Below are positions 27,319 to 37,125 of a stretch of DNA of 64,000 nt, in pieces; positions within the stretch are counted from its first letter, which is position 1; each line of letters begins with the position of its first letter. Source of the stretch: Streptomyces sp. LaPpAH-108 (GTDB lineage Bacteria > Actinomycetota > Actinomycetes > Streptomycetales > Streptomycetaceae); the NCBI RefSeq assembly GCF_000373625.1, contig NZ_KB891987.1, forward strand, positions 310,001 to 374,000, read 5' to 3'. Under the pieces are notes generated by a model. The model searched no databases. It saw nothing but the letters and a program-made list of their open reading frames with translations, and was not told the DNA's origin. Made by a program: the position numbers and the translations under genes.

Positions 27319-28175
27319 CCCCGCTCGGCCCCCGACGAGCCCAGGACCCCGCGCAGCTCCTTCGGCAGCAGCGTGTCGCAGGACTGCTTGGCCTTGCTCG
27401 TCAGGGCGTCGTCCACGCACGTGTAGTAGTCGCGGTAGACCAGCTGGACGGCGAAGACCGAGGCGGTCAGGCACAGGGCCAGGGCGGCGGCGATCATGCC
27501 GCCGATCGCGGCCGTGGCCTGCGGACGGCCGCCGCCCTGGGGCGCCTGCGCGGCGGCCGGGGCGTCCGGGTCCGGGGTGCGGGGCTTGGCGCGCAGGGAG
27601 CTGCCGCCCCAGTACAGCGAGAGGGCGCCGAGGAGCAGCGAGACGTACGGCCAGCCCAGGAGCACGAAGAAGATCGCCCACATACCGGCCAGGAGTGCGT
27701 AGCGCGCGCGGCGCTGCGCCGGGTCGGTCAGGTCCCAGCGCTTCTTGTCCGGGCCGCCGCCGGGCCGCTCGGGACCGCCGCCGGGCCGCTCGCCGAAGCC
27801 GCCGGGGGCGCGGCCGGGCTGCCGGTCGCTCCACTGGCTGCCCCAGGGCGCGGGGCCGCCCCCCTGGCCCGGGCCCTCGGGACGGCCGCCCCACGGCGAG
27901 CCCTGTCCCTCGCCGGAATCCGAACCCTCCGGGTGCCTCGGGCGCCACGGCTGGTCCGGGCTGCCCTCGGGCGGGGGCGCGAACGGGTTGTCGTCCTGCT
28001 GGTCGCCGCCCCGGCCGCCCCGGTCCTCGCCGTCGCCGCCGGCGGGGGTCCGGGGCGGCGTGGAGGGCCGCTCCCGCAGCAGGATGAAGCCGCGCTCGGG
28101 CAGCACGGAGCCGCGCTCGCCTCCCAGGTCCGGACGCGGCGGGAACGTGAGGAGTCGCGGGCTGCGATCGGGCAT
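27315..28175 (-). CDS. Membrane protein with disordered Gly/Pro-rich N-terminus
   Basis: A 286-aa protein. The first ~145 residues are low-complexity, rich in Gly, Pro, Arg and Gln (repeats like [16 protein letters not shown]). Two to three hydrophobic segments follow ([33 protein letters not shown] and [24 protein letters not shown]). The C-terminal ~40 residues contain two cysteines (YYTCVDDAL and [11 protein letters not shown]), probably extracellular. ATG 28175 is the best start though its ribosome site is weak. Conserved beside purN in Streptomyces; no function known. Confidence 0.72.
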   Translation of the reverse strand: MPDRSPRLLTFPPRPDLGGERGSVLPERGFILLRERPSTPPRTPAGGDGEDRGGRGGDQQDDNPFAPPPEGSPDQPWRPRHPEGSDSGEGQGSPWGGRPEGPGQGGGPAPWGSQWSDRQPGRAPGGFGERPGGGPERPGGGPDKKRWDLTDPAQRRARYALLAGMWAIFFVLLGWPYVSLLLGALSLYWGGSSLRAKPRTPDPDAPAAAQAPQGGGRPQATAAIGGMIAAALALCLTASVFAVQLVYRDYYTCVDDALTSKAKQSCDTLLPKELRGVLGSSGAERG

Positions 28176-28357
28176 CAAAGGAGCGTCTTCCCCTAGGTCA
28201 TGACGTGCCACGGCTGAGGGCTGTGACGGCTGTCCGGCATGAGCTTCCGTCCCGTGAACGCACCGCGCCACCACGGCGTTCCCGAGCCGGTTCCGTGCGA
28301 ACGCTACCTTCCGGCCACGCCCCCGTCCCGTGGGGGCCGTCCGGAGTGCCGGTATCG

Positions 28358-28385
28358 TTGCTGGCGGCCGGCCGCTTCGTAGACT
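28358..28385 (+). promoter_or_regulatory. Predicted purNH promoter
   Basis: TTGCTG (28358-28363), 16 bp, TAGACT (28380-28385). It predicts a start near 28392 and a leader of ~100 nt that contains the 14-bp repeats. Confidence 0.45.
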
Positions 28386-28417
28386 TCCCCGTATCCGGGG
28401 GCGCGAAGCATTCGTAC

Positions 28418-28457
28418 GACCGTACAAACGCGACCGTACAAACGCGACCGTACGACC
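28418..28457 (+). repeat. Three 14-bp direct repeats in the purN leader
   Basis: GACCGTACAAACGC occurs twice in perfect tandem (28418-28431, 28432-28445) followed by a partial third copy GACCGTACGACC (28446-28457). They lie between the promoter and the purN GTG, so they could be operator or RNA sites for purine control. No PurR-type palindrome is evident. Confidence 0.6.
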
Positions 28458-28494
28458 GGCCGGACACCTCGCCGTCCCGAGAAAGGGCCCCATC

Positions 28495-29133
28495 GTGGCC
28501 GCCACCCCCGCCCGTCCAGCGGTCAAGCGTCTGGTCGTGCTGGTCTCCGGCTCCGGAACCAACCTCCAGGCCCTGCTCGACGAGATCGAGCGCGTCGGAG
28601 CGGAGGCGTACGGCGCCCGGATCGTCGCCGTCGGGGCCGACCGCGACGGGATCGAGGGGCTGGCCCGCGCCGAGCGGGCCGGGCTGCCGACGTTCGTGTG
28701 CCGGGTGAAGGACCACGCCAGCCGCGAGGAGTGGGACGCGGCGCTCGCCGAGGCGGTCGCCGCCCACGAGCCCGACCTCGTGATCTCCGCCGGGTTCATG
28801 AAGATCGTCGGCAAGGAGTTCCTGGCCCGGTTCGGCGGGCGGTTCGTCAACACCCACCCGGCGCTGCTGCCGAGCTTCCCCGGGGCCCACGGTGTGCGGG
28901 ACGCGCTCGCGTACGGCGCCAAGGTCACCGGCTGCACCGTCCACTTCGTCGACGACGGCGTCGACACCGGGCCGATCATCGCGCAGGGCGTGGTCGAGGT
29001 CCGGGACGAGGACGACGAGAGCGCGCTGCACGAGCGCATCAAGGACGTCGAGCGAAGGCTGCTCGTCGAGGTCGTGGGACGGCTCGCCCGCCACGGCCAT
29101 CGCATTGAGGGACGAAAGGTAGTTATCCAGTGA
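28495..29133 (+). CDS. purN: Phosphoribosylglycinamide formyltransferase (GART)
   Basis: A 212-aa 10-formyl-THF-dependent transformylase for the third step of purine synthesis. Motifs: [16 protein letters not shown] at the phosphate site, the catalytic Asn-His in [31 protein letters not shown] with the active-site Asp. Length is normal. GTG 28495 follows AAAGGG; longer upstream frames are not conserved-looking. The stop overlaps the purH start (GTGA). It consumes the one-carbon units supplied by FolD and GlyA, also encoded in this window. Confidence 0.97.
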   Translation: MAATPARPAVKRLVVLVSGSGTNLQALLDEIERVGAEAYGARIVAVGADRDGIEGLARAERAGLPTFVCRVKDHASREEWDAALAEAVAAHEPDLVISAGFMKIVGKEFLARFGGRFVNTHPALLPSFPGAHGVRDALAYGAKVTGCTVHFVDDGVDTGPIIAQGVVEVRDEDDESALHERIKDVERRLLVEVVGRLARHGHRIEGRKVVIQ

Positions 29134-30701
29134 CCGCCACCGCCGAGAGCACCAAGCGGCCCCTTCGCCGGGCGCTCGTCAGCGTCTACGACAAGACCGG
29201 CCTCGAAGACCTCGCGCGCGGGCTGCACGAGGCCGGTGTGGAGCTGGTCTCCACCGGTTCCACGGCGGCCCGCATCGCCGCCGCGGGCGTCCCCGTCACC
29301 AAGGTCGAGGAGCTGACCGGCTTCCCCGAGTGCCTGGACGGCCGGGTCAAGACCCTGCACCCCAAGGTGCACGCGGGCATCCTCGCCGACCTGCGTCTGG
29401 ACTCCCACCGCGCGCAGCTGGACGAGCTGGGCGTCGCGCCCTTCGACCTCGTCGTCGTCAACCTCTACCCGTTCCGCGAGACGGTCGCCTCCGGTGCCTC
29501 GCCCGACGAGTGCGTGGAGCAGATCGACATCGGTGGCCCCTCGATGGTCCGCGCCGCCGCCAAGAACCACCCGTCCGTGGCCGTGGTCACCAGCCCCGAG
29601 CGGTACGCCGACGTGCTCGCCGCCGCACAGGAGGGCGGCTTCGACCTCGCCGCCCGCAAGCGCCTGGCCGCCGAGGCGTTCCGGCACACCGCCGCCTACG
29701 ACGTGGCCGTGGCCGACTGGTTCGCCACCGAGTACGCCCCCGTCGACGACTCCCCGTTCCCCGACTTCCTCGGCGCCACCTGGGACCGCGCGCACACCCT
29801 GCGCTACGGCGAGAACCCGCACCAGCCCGCCGCGCTGTACGTCGAGCAGGGCGCCGAGGGCCTTGCCCAGGCCGAGCAGCTGCACGGCAAGGAGATGTCG
29901 TACAACAACTACACGGACACGGACGCCGCGCGCCGTGCCGCCTACGACCACGACGAGCCCTGTGTCGCGATCATCAAGCACGCCAACCCCTGCGGCATCG
30001 CGGTGGGCGCGGACGTGGCCGAGGCGCACCGCAAGGCGCACGCCTGTGACCCGCTGTCCGCGTTCGGCGGGGTCATCGCGGTGAACCGGCCGGTCAGCAA
30101 GGAGCTGGCCGAGCAGGTCGCGGAGATCTTCACCGAGGTCATCGTGGCGCCGGACTACGAGGAGGGCGCGCTGGAGGCCCTGACGCGGAAGAAGAACATC
30201 CGCGTCCTGAAGGCGCCGCACGCGCCCGCCTCCCGGATCGAGGTCAAGCCGATCGACGGCGGTGTCCTCGTCCAGGAGACCGACCGGCTCCAGGCCGACG
30301 GCGACGACCCGGCCCACTGGACCCTGGCCAGCGGTGCGGCGCTGTCCGCCGAGGAGCTGGCCGAGCTGGCCTTCGCCTGGCGGGCCTGCCGCGCGGTGAA
30401 GTCCAACGCGATCCTGCTCGCCAAGGACGGCGCCTCGGTCGGTGTCGGCATGGGCCAGGTCAACCGCGTCGACTCCTGCAAGCTGGCGGTCGAGCGGGCG
30501 GGCGAGGAGCGGGCGCGGGGTGCCTTCGCGGCCTCCGACGCGTTCTTCCCCTTCCCCGACGGGCCCGAGATCCTGATCGGCGCCGGGGTCCGCGCGATCG
30601 TGCAGCCCGGCGGCTCGATCCGCGACGAGCAGGTCGTGGAGGCGGCGCAGAAGGCGGGCGTGACGATGTACTTCACGGGGACGCGCCACTTCTTCCACTG
30701 A
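29130..30701 (+). CDS. purH: Bifunctional AICAR formyltransferase/IMP cyclohydrolase
   Basis: A 523-aa protein of usual length that catalyses the last two steps of IMP synthesis. The N-terminal MGS-like IMP cyclohydrolase domain contains [21 protein letters not shown] and [13 protein letters not shown]. The C-terminal transformylase domain carries the Lys-His of [13 protein letters not shown] and the late [17 protein letters not shown] start within the GTGA overlap with purN. A tandem GAGCGCC repeat and a terminator follow. Confidence 0.98.
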   Translation: MTATAESTKRPLRRALVSVYDKTGLEDLARGLHEAGVELVSTGSTAARIAAAGVPVTKVEELTGFPECLDGRVKTLHPKVHAGILADLRLDSHRAQLDELGVAPFDLVVVNLYPFRETVASGASPDECVEQIDIGGPSMVRAAAKNHPSVAVVTSPERYADVLAAAQEGGFDLAARKRLAAEAFRHTAAYDVAVADWFATEYAPVDDSPFPDFLGATWDRAHTLRYGENPHQPAALYVEQGAEGLAQAEQLHGKEMSYNNYTDTDAARRAAYDHDEPCVAIIKHANPCGIAVGADVAEAHRKAHACDPLSAFGGVIAVNRPVSKELAEQVAEIFTEVIVAPDYEEGALEALTRKKNIRVLKAPHAPASRIEVKPIDGGVLVQETDRLQADGDDPAHWTLASGAALSAEELAELAFAWRACRAVKSNAILLAKDGASVGVGMGQVNRVDSCKLAVERAGEERARGAFAASDAFFPFPDGPEILIGAGVRAIVQPGGSIRDEQVVEAAQKAGVTMYFTGTRHFFH

Positions 30702-30728
30702 GCGCCGAGCGCCGAGCGCCGAGCGCAG
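30702..30728 (+). repeat. Short tandem repeat after purH
   Basis: The heptamer GCGCCGA is repeated about three and a half times directly after the purH stop. It is non-coding and probably replication slippage. Confidence 0.7.
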
Positions 30729-30735
30729 ACACGAC

Positions 30736-30776
30736 GAGGGCCGTGCCGCACCCGACCCGGGTGGGACACGGCCCTC
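30736..30776. terminator. Terminator between purH and the RDD gene
   Basis: Arms GAGGGCCGTG and CACGGCCCTC surround an inner CCCGACCCGGGTGGG segment, giving a long hairpin between convergent genes. Confidence 0.75.
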
Positions 30777-30803
30777 GGCCGTACGGCGCGCGCTACGGCG
30801 CGG

Positions 30804-31496
30804 TCAGTCCTTGTGCACGACCACGGTGCCCGCGACCTTGTCGTGCCAGCCCTGCTGGCGGCCCGAGTTGTCCCAGAAGGGGGACAGGTAGACGAGGAGC
30901 TGGCCGATGCCGCAGCTGACGTAGCCCGCGGCGGTGGGGATGATCCAGCGGAGGAAGGACTTGAGCAGACCGGGCTTCTGGCCGGTGTCGGCGCGCAGCA
31001 CGCGGATGCCGACGGCCAGCTTGCCCAGGGTCGCGCCGACCAGGCCGACCATCAGCCACTCGTAGAGCAGGGTCGCTATGCCGAACAGCAGCGCGATGGG
31101 GAGGATCTTGCTCACGAGGCCCGCGCTGGCGTCGTTCACACAGGTCTCGTACGCGACCGAGCCCGGGTCGCAGTCCTTGGCGGAGCTCACGGCGCCCGCG
31201 ATGCCGATGGACGCCAGGATGATGTAGAGGACCGTGATGATCACGACGTCGATCGCGCGGGCGCCGAAGCGGCGGCCCATCGAGGCCAGACGGGGGCCGG
31301 GGGCGCCCGGGTGGCCGAAGCCGGGCTGCTGCGGGTAGCCGTAGCCCTGGGGCGGGACGCCGCCGCCCTGCGGGTAGCCGTACTGCGGCGGGACGCCCTG
31401 CGGGGCCTGGGGGTAGCCGGGCTGCTGCGGCTGGCCGTAGCCCTGCTGGGGGTCCTGGGGCTGACCGTACGGGTTGTTGGGCGAGCCGAAACTCAT
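30804..31496 (-). CDS. RDD-family membrane protein
   Basis: A 230-aa protein. The first ~70 residues are Gln/Pro/Gly/Tyr-rich (PQQGYGQPQQPGY-type repeats). The RDD domain (about residues 70-230) begins ASMGRRFGARAIDVVIITVLY, carrying the Arg and Asp that name the family, and has three to four membrane segments. Two Cys (DCDPG, YETCVND) lie in an external loop. The ending HDKVAGTVVVHKD is typical. RDD proteins are small membrane proteins, some linked to Na+/H+ antiport or protein export; this one's role is unknown. Confidence 0.88.
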   Translation of the reverse strand: MSFGSPNNPYGQPQDPQQGYGQPQQPGYPQAPQGVPPQYGYPQGGGVPPQGYGYPQQPGFGHPGAPGPRLASMGRRFGARAIDVVIITVLYIILASIGIAGAVSSAKDCDPGSVAYETCVNDASAGLVSKILPIALLFGIATLLYEWLMVGLVGATLGKLAVGIRVLRADTGQKPGLLKSFLRWIIPTAAGYVSCGIGQLLVYLSPFWDNSGRQQGWHDKVAGTVVVHKD

Positions 31497-31784
31497 GGCT
31501 GGATTTCCTCCGTTGACCTTGCGGGGACGACGCGGAAGGCGCGGAGGTATGACACGTTATGAGCGGTTAGTCCCCCCACCGGACCGCGGCTTGTGTGCCA
31601 TTCATGGTTGTGGAGGTATTAGATCTTGTCCACCCGCATGCGCGAGGTGTTGTGCAAGTGCAACATCAACGATCATCACTGATCATCGGGGGACATCCCG
31701 GGATCTGCGGGACGTGCGGGACGCCACTGTGCGAGAGGCCACCCGGATTGGAACCGGGGGCCCGTCATCCGCGAGGATGGGGGT
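31497..31784. other. Intergenic region upstream of folD
   Basis: No gene is seen. It contains a direct repeat GATCATC-ACT-GATCATC (31669-31685) and must hold the divergent promoters of the RDD and folD genes. I could not fit a ZTP or THF riboswitch here. Confidence 0.4.
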
Positions 31785-32639
31785 ATGACCGCCCAGATTC
31801 TCGATGGCAAGGCCACCGCAGCCGCGATCAAGTCCGATCTGACCGCCCGCGTGGCGGCGCTGAAGGAGAAGGGAATCACGCCCGGCCTCGGCACCGTCCT
31901 GGTCGGGGAGGACCCCGGCAGCCAGAAGTACGTCGCGGGCAAGCACCGTGACTGCGCCCAGGTCGGCATCGCCTCCATCCAGCGCGAACTGCCCGCCACC
32001 GCCACCCAGGAGGAGATCGAGGCGGTCGTCCGCGAGCTGAACGAGGACCCGGCCTGCACCGGTTACATCGTCCAGCTCCCGCTGCCCAAGGGCATCGACG
32101 AGAACCGCATCCTGGAGCTGATGGACCCGGAGAAGGACGCCGACGGCCTCCACCCGACCAACCTCGGCCGCCTCGTCCTCAACGAGCCCGCGCCGCTGCC
32201 CTGCACCCCCAACGGCGTCCTCACCCTGCTGCGCCGCTACGGCGTCGAGACCAAGGGTGCCGAGGTCGTGGTCGTCGGCCGCGGTGTCACCATCGGGCGC
32301 TCCATGCCGCTGCTGCTCACCCGGCGCAGCGAGAACGCCACGGTGACCCAGTGCCACACCGGCACCCGTGACCTGGCCGCCCACCTCAAGCGGGCCGACA
32401 TCGTCATCGCCGCGGCGGGCTCCCCGCACCTGATCCGCGCCGAGGACATCAAGCCCGGCGCGGCCGTGCTCGACGTGGGCGTCTCCCGCAACGCCGAGGG
32501 CAAGATCGTCGGCGACGTCCACCCGGACGTGGCCGAGGTGGCCGCGTGGATCTCCCCCAACCCTGGTGGCGTGGGCCCGATGACCCGTGCCCAGCTGCTG
32601 GTCAACGTGGTCGAGGCGGCGGAGCGCAGTGCCGGCTGA
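31785..32639 (+). CDS. folD: Methylene-THF dehydrogenase/methenyl-THF cyclohydrolase
   Basis: A 284-aa bifunctional enzyme of normal length that interconverts 5,10-methylene-THF and 10-formyl-THF. Visible are the catalytic Lys region [26 protein letters not shown], the [13 protein letters not shown] segment, the nucleotide-binding [17 protein letters not shown] and the C-terminal [16 protein letters not shown]. It provides formyl-THF to PurN and PurH. ATG 31785. The 3' end overlaps the DUF3017 gene by 11 bases. Confidence 0.97.
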   Translation: MTAQILDGKATAAAIKSDLTARVAALKEKGITPGLGTVLVGEDPGSQKYVAGKHRDCAQVGIASIQRELPATATQEEIEAVVRELNEDPACTGYIVQLPLPKGIDENRILELMDPEKDADGLHPTNLGRLVLNEPAPLPCTPNGVLTLLRRYGVETKGAEVVVVGRGVTIGRSMPLLLTRRSENATVTQCHTGTRDLAAHLKRADIVIAAAGSPHLIRAEDIKPGAAVLDVGVSRNAEGKIVGDVHPDVAEVAAWISPNPGGVGPMTRAQLLVNVVEAAERSAG

Positions 32640-33120
32640 CGACGTGCGCGAGGGCCACGAGGACCACGAGGACACGGCGACCCGCGAGGAGGCCGGGACG
32701 GTGCGGACGCGGAACGCTCCCGCGGGCGAGGCGCGCAAACGCCGCTTCCCGCTGTTCACCAAGGACACCGCGCGCCCCGAGGGCGGTGGCAGGGCCGCCC
32801 CCGGTGACGCCCCGGCGCCCGCCCGGCAGTGGCCCATGCTCGTCGTGCTGTCCGTGGTCGGGCTCGGTCTGCTGCTGACCGCGTTCGACCTGGTCCGCGC
32901 GGGCACCCTGCTGATCGGTGTCGGGCTGCTGGCCGGTGCGGTGCTGCGCTGGCTGCTGCCCTCCGTCGGCATGCTGGCGGTCCGCTCGCGGTTCACGGAC
33001 ATCGTCACCTACGGCATCCTCGGCCTGGCGATCACCCTGCTGGCCCTGATGGTCCAGCCGAAGCCGCTGCTGGTGATCCCGTTCCTCAAGGACCTGCTGC
33101 ACTTCACGGTGAGCAAGTAG
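32629..33120 (+). CDS. DUF3017-family membrane protein
   Basis: A 163-aa protein. A charged N-terminal ~65 residues ([17 protein letters not shown]) precede three hydrophobic segments ([60 protein letters not shown]). DUF3017 proteins are encoded next to folD across actinobacteria. GTG 32629 lies within the folD 3' end, so translation is coupled. Function unknown. Confidence 0.85.
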   Translation: MPADDVREGHEDHEDTATREEAGTVRTRNAPAGEARKRRFPLFTKDTARPEGGGRAAPGDAPAPARQWPMLVVLSVVGLGLLLTAFDLVRAGTLLIGVGLLAGAVLRWLLPSVGMLAVRSRFTDIVTYGILGLAITLLALMVQPKPLLVIPFLKDLLHFTVSK

Positions 33121-33194
33121 CGCCGCTGGTACGGCGGTTAGGGCACGTGTCGCCACTCTGACCGCCCTGGCTGCTTAGGCCGCTGTGGCTGAGG

Positions 33195-33226
33195 GGCTCG
33201 CCCCCTCCCCCGACCGGGGGCGAGCC
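33195..33226 (+). terminator. Terminator after folD-DUF3017
   Basis: GGCTCGCCCCC and GGGGGCGAGCC form an 11-bp perfect stem with a 10-base loop, 75 bp after the DUF3017 stop. Confidence 0.8.
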
Positions 33227-33647
33227 GCCGGGGTTCAGCGTGGCCCGGCCCGGCGCGGCTCTTCAACGCCTGTCCGTCGGCTGTGGCACGGAGGTGACGG
33301 TTCCGCTACGGGCCCGCGCCCTGGGCTCCGCCGGTTCCGGGGCAGTTCGGGGGTAACGCCGCGAACACCCCGTAGCGGCCGTGGAACCGGGCTACCGTGG
33401 TGAGGGTGCGTGAAGGCGCCCATCGGGGCTGCTTCGTGGGCGGAGGGCCGGGCGCGCGACGGAGCGTGGCCTATGGGCGGATGCTTCCGTGCGCCCCCGG
33501 AAGGGGAACTGGGGTCCTCCGGCGACGCATCCCTGTGGATGAACGGGTGACCGGACGCACCGGGCGGATCCACGGGGACCGTCCGGCTTTCGGGCGCGGC
33601 CGTGGGGAGACGGTCCGCGCCGGGGGACGAGTGTGGGGGGAAGTGCG
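33227..33647. other. Intergenic region upstream of the XRE/DUF2690 gene
   Basis: No convincing gene. A perfect 10-bp inverted repeat CCGCTACGGG/CCCGTAGCGG sits around 33303-33312 and 33370-33379, flanked by GTTCC and GGAAC, and a TACCGT -10-like hexamer lies just downstream of it. The reading frames present are low in coding character. Confidence 0.4.
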
Positions 33648-34952
33648 ATGCCTCGTTGGAAACCTCTGCCGGACGATCTCGATCCGCAGATACGGGAGTT
33701 CACCGGTCAGTTACGGCGGATCGTCGACCAGGGCGGCCTCGGCGTCGCGGCCCTCGCCGACCGCACCGGCTACAGCAAGACCTCCTGGGAGCGCTACCTC
33801 GGCGGACGCCTCCTCGCTCCCCTCGGCGCGGTCATCGCCCTCGCCGAGGCCACCGACACCAGCCCCGTCCACCTCACCACGATGTGGGAACTGGCCGAAC
33901 GCGCCTGGAGCCGCGCGGAGTCCCGCCAGGACCGCACGATGGAACAGATCCGGATCACGCAGGCGCGGGCGGCGCTGGGGGACGCGGGGGTGGCGGGGAC
34001 CGGAGGACCGGGCGCGGCTCCGGCGCCCGGCGGCGGCGACGGGGCGGGCGTCGCGGGTGCGGCTTCCGGTGCCGGTTCGGGTGCCGGCACTGCGGGCACG
34101 GGCGTGGTGCCGGTCGGTGGCCACGCCGCAGCACCGGACCAGGTCCCGGGGCCGGGTGACACGGTCGCCGACGCCGTTCAGGCACCGAGCGGCGCGAGTG
34201 GCGCGGGATTCGGAGCCGCGCTCGCAGCGGGTGGCGCGGGCTCGGGCGGTTCTCCGGCGGCAGGTGGCTTCGGCCCGGCCCCCGAGCCGGGTCGTACCGG
34301 TGGCGGCAACGGCAGGGCACCGCGGACGCCGGACGGTACCGGCGGCGCGGCGGCGGGGATCGCCGGACCGGCGGGCGTCGTGCCGTCGATCCCCGTGCAG
34401 CCGACCGCGGCCGACGTGGACCGCGCCGCCCCGCCCGCCGGGGACACCGGCCGCGCACGCCGTACGACGCTCTTCGCGGCCGGGGCCGCCGTCGTCTGTG
34501 TCGCCATCGGGGCGGTCTTCCTGTTCACCGGGCGGGACAGCGGGGGTGACGAGCCCACAGCCGCCCCCAACTCGCCCTCGGCGGCGGCCAGTACACCGCA
34601 GGCACTGCCGTCGGGCGTCAAGTGCGCCGGGGCTTCCTGCGCCGGGAAGGACGCCGAGGCCATGGGGTGCAGCGGGGGCCGGGTGGCGACGGTGAGCAGC
34701 GCGGTCGTCGGGGCGGTCACCCTGGAGGTGCGCTACAGCCGGATCTGCGGTGCGGCGTGGGGGCGTATCACCGGGGCGGCACCGGGCGACCGGGTGCGTG
34801 TTCTCGTGGGCGACGAACGGCCGGACGCGGTCACCAAGGCCGGGGACACCATCGCGTACACCCCGATGGTGGCCGTGGAGCAGGCGTCCGGCGTCCGGGC
34901 CTGCGCGACGCTGGCGGCCGGGAGGACGGCGTGCACGAAACCGGCGAAGTGA
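33648..34952 (+). CDS. XRE-family membrane protein with C-terminal DUF2690 domain
   Basis: A 434-aa protein. The N-terminal XRE helix-turn-helix (residues ~10-70) contains IREFTGQLRRIVDQGG, ALADRTGYSKTSWERYLGGR. A long Gly/Ala/Pro-rich disordered linker (about 105-270) precedes one transmembrane segment (TLFAAGAAVVCVAIGAVFLFTG). The extracellular DUF2690 domain has four to five Cys (VKCAGASCAGKDAEAMGC, then YSRICGAAWGRI). The layout suggests a signal passing across the membrane to a DNA-binding domain, or an HTH used for protein contact. ATG 33648 after GGGGGGAAG. Conserved upstream of mdh in Streptomyces. Confidence 0.85.
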   Translation: MPRWKPLPDDLDPQIREFTGQLRRIVDQGGLGVAALADRTGYSKTSWERYLGGRLLAPLGAVIALAEATDTSPVHLTTMWELAERAWSRAESRQDRTMEQIRITQARAALGDAGVAGTGGPGAAPAPGGGDGAGVAGAASGAGSGAGTAGTGVVPVGGHAAAPDQVPGPGDTVADAVQAPSGASGAGFGAALAAGGAGSGGSPAAGGFGPAPEPGRTGGGNGRAPRTPDGTGGAAAGIAGPAGVVPSIPVQPTAADVDRAAPPAGDTGRARRTTLFAAGAAVVCVAIGAVFLFTGRDSGGDEPTAAPNSPSAAASTPQALPSGVKCAGASCAGKDAEAMGCSGGRVATVSSAVVGAVTLEVRYSRICGAAWGRITGAAPGDRVRVLVGDERPDAVTKAGDTIAYTPMVAVEQASGVRACATLAAGRTACTKPAK

Positions 34953-35187
34953 CCGCGCGCCCGCGACGCGTGGCCGCGGGCCCGCAAGGAATTCCGGTGC
35001 GCCCGGCATGGCTCGGTCGAACCCGGGCACTCGCACTATTACCCCCCACGGGAGACCGGTGACGGCCGGTACCCCCGCCGGCGGCCGCCTTCGTCTCCCT
35101 CTCCCGGACGGGCGGCCGCCTCAAACGTCTTCGGGGCGCCCCGGGGCGCCCGGCCCGGCTCCGGGCCAACTCGGGGCCGGGGAAACC

Positions 35188-35211
35188 GCCCTGTGGGGTG
35201 AGCCACAGGGC
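35188..35211. terminator. Hairpin upstream of mdh, possible terminator
   Basis: GCCCTGTGG and CCACAGGGC form a 9-bp perfect stem with a 6-base loop. No T-tract follows. It could end the preceding transcript. The remaining bases from 34953 hold no gene. Confidence 0.5.
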
Positions 35212-35240
35212 CCCGGCCGTCCGGGATGCCGGATGCGCGA

Positions 35241-36323
<1,083 letters not shown>

Positions 36324-36339
36324 GCCACGCGCACGGGTG

Positions 36340-36374
36340 ACGGGCCCCCACCGGTCGTACCGGCGGGGGCCCGT
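36340..36374. terminator. Terminator between mdh and the SIP gene
   Basis: ACGGGCCCCC and GGGGGCCCGT form a 10-bp perfect outer stem, with an inner CGGT/ACCG stem and T-rich sequence after it. It lies between convergent genes. Confidence 0.85.
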
Positions 36375-36389
36375 TCCGTGTTTCTACGC

Positions 36390-37076
36390 CTACTCCATGC
36401 CCCGCTTGCCCGGCGTCCAGAACGGCTTCGTCAGCACCGAGCGCCGGTCCCAGCCCGCGTCCCGCAGCACATGCCGTACCGCCTGCACGGTGCGCGCCTC
36501 ACCGGCGACGTACGCCACTCCGCCGGGCGCGGGCGAGAGGCGGCCCACCGCCTCGGGCAGCGGGATCTCGCCGCGCAGCACCCAGTCGATGCGGCCCGCG
36601 TGGGCCAGCGGCAGCCGGTCGCCGACCGTGTCCGTCTCCACGCAGCCCGAGACCCGCGCGCCGGGCGGGAGCGCGGCGAGCATCGCGCCGAAGGCGACGG
36701 ACGCGGTCTCGTCGCCGACGAAGACATGGTGTGCGGCGTCCGGGCGCAGCGTGAAGGAACCTTCCGGCTTGCCGAAACGCACCTCGTCGCCGACGGCCGC
36801 CTCGCGGCCCCAGCGCGCGCCCGGACCGTCCCCGGGGTGGTCCAGGACGCACAACTCCAGGGCGCCGGTGGGCTCGTAGCGCCAGATCGAGTACGTACGG
36901 CGGGTCACCGCGGTGCCGACCAGGACCCGTATCTGCTGGCCCGGCAGCACGTTCAGACCGGCCAGCGCCGCGCTCTCGATGCGCAGGCGCCGCATCCGGG
37001 CGGTGAACCGTTCCACGGCGGTGACGGTGCCCCTGAGCATCAGCAGATCGAGGACGGGATTCAGCAGCGCGGGCAT
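36390..37076 (-). CDS. Siderophore-interacting protein (FAD-dependent ferric reductase-like)
   Basis: A 228-aa flavoprotein. The N-terminal FAD-binding barrel has RRTYSIWRY (RxYS/T flavin motif); the C-terminal NAD(P)-binding part has HHVFVGDETASVAFGAMLAALP and VAYVAGEARTVQAVRHVLR, matching the SIP domain pattern. SIP proteins release iron from ferric siderophores. ATG 37076 has AGGAG eight bases upstream. The next gene upstream is an MFS exporter on the same strand (49-bp gap), so the two may form an operon. Confidence 0.88.
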   Translation of the reverse strand: MPALLNPVLDLLMLRGTVTAVERFTARMRRLRIESAALAGLNVLPGQQIRVLVGTAVTRRTYSIWRYEPTGALELCVLDHPGDGPGARWGREAAVGDEVRFGKPEGSFTLRPDAAHHVFVGDETASVAFGAMLAALPPGARVSGCVETDTVGDRLPLAHAGRIDWVLRGEIPLPEAVGRLSPAPGGVAYVAGEARTVQAVRHVLRDAGWDRRSVLTKPFWTPGKRGME

Positions 37077-37125
37077 GCACGGCTCCTTGAAGTGCGACAA
37101 CTCGGTTGAAAGGAACCCGAGTTGA

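Noticed and set aside
31497..31784. Riboswitch (ZTP or THF) upstream of folD
   Set aside because: None of the conserved blocks seen before glyA occur here.
33397..34695. 432-aa plus-strand ORF overlapping the XRE/DUF2690 gene
   Set aside because: Out of frame with recognisable HTH and Cys-rich domains; composition typical of a shifted frame.
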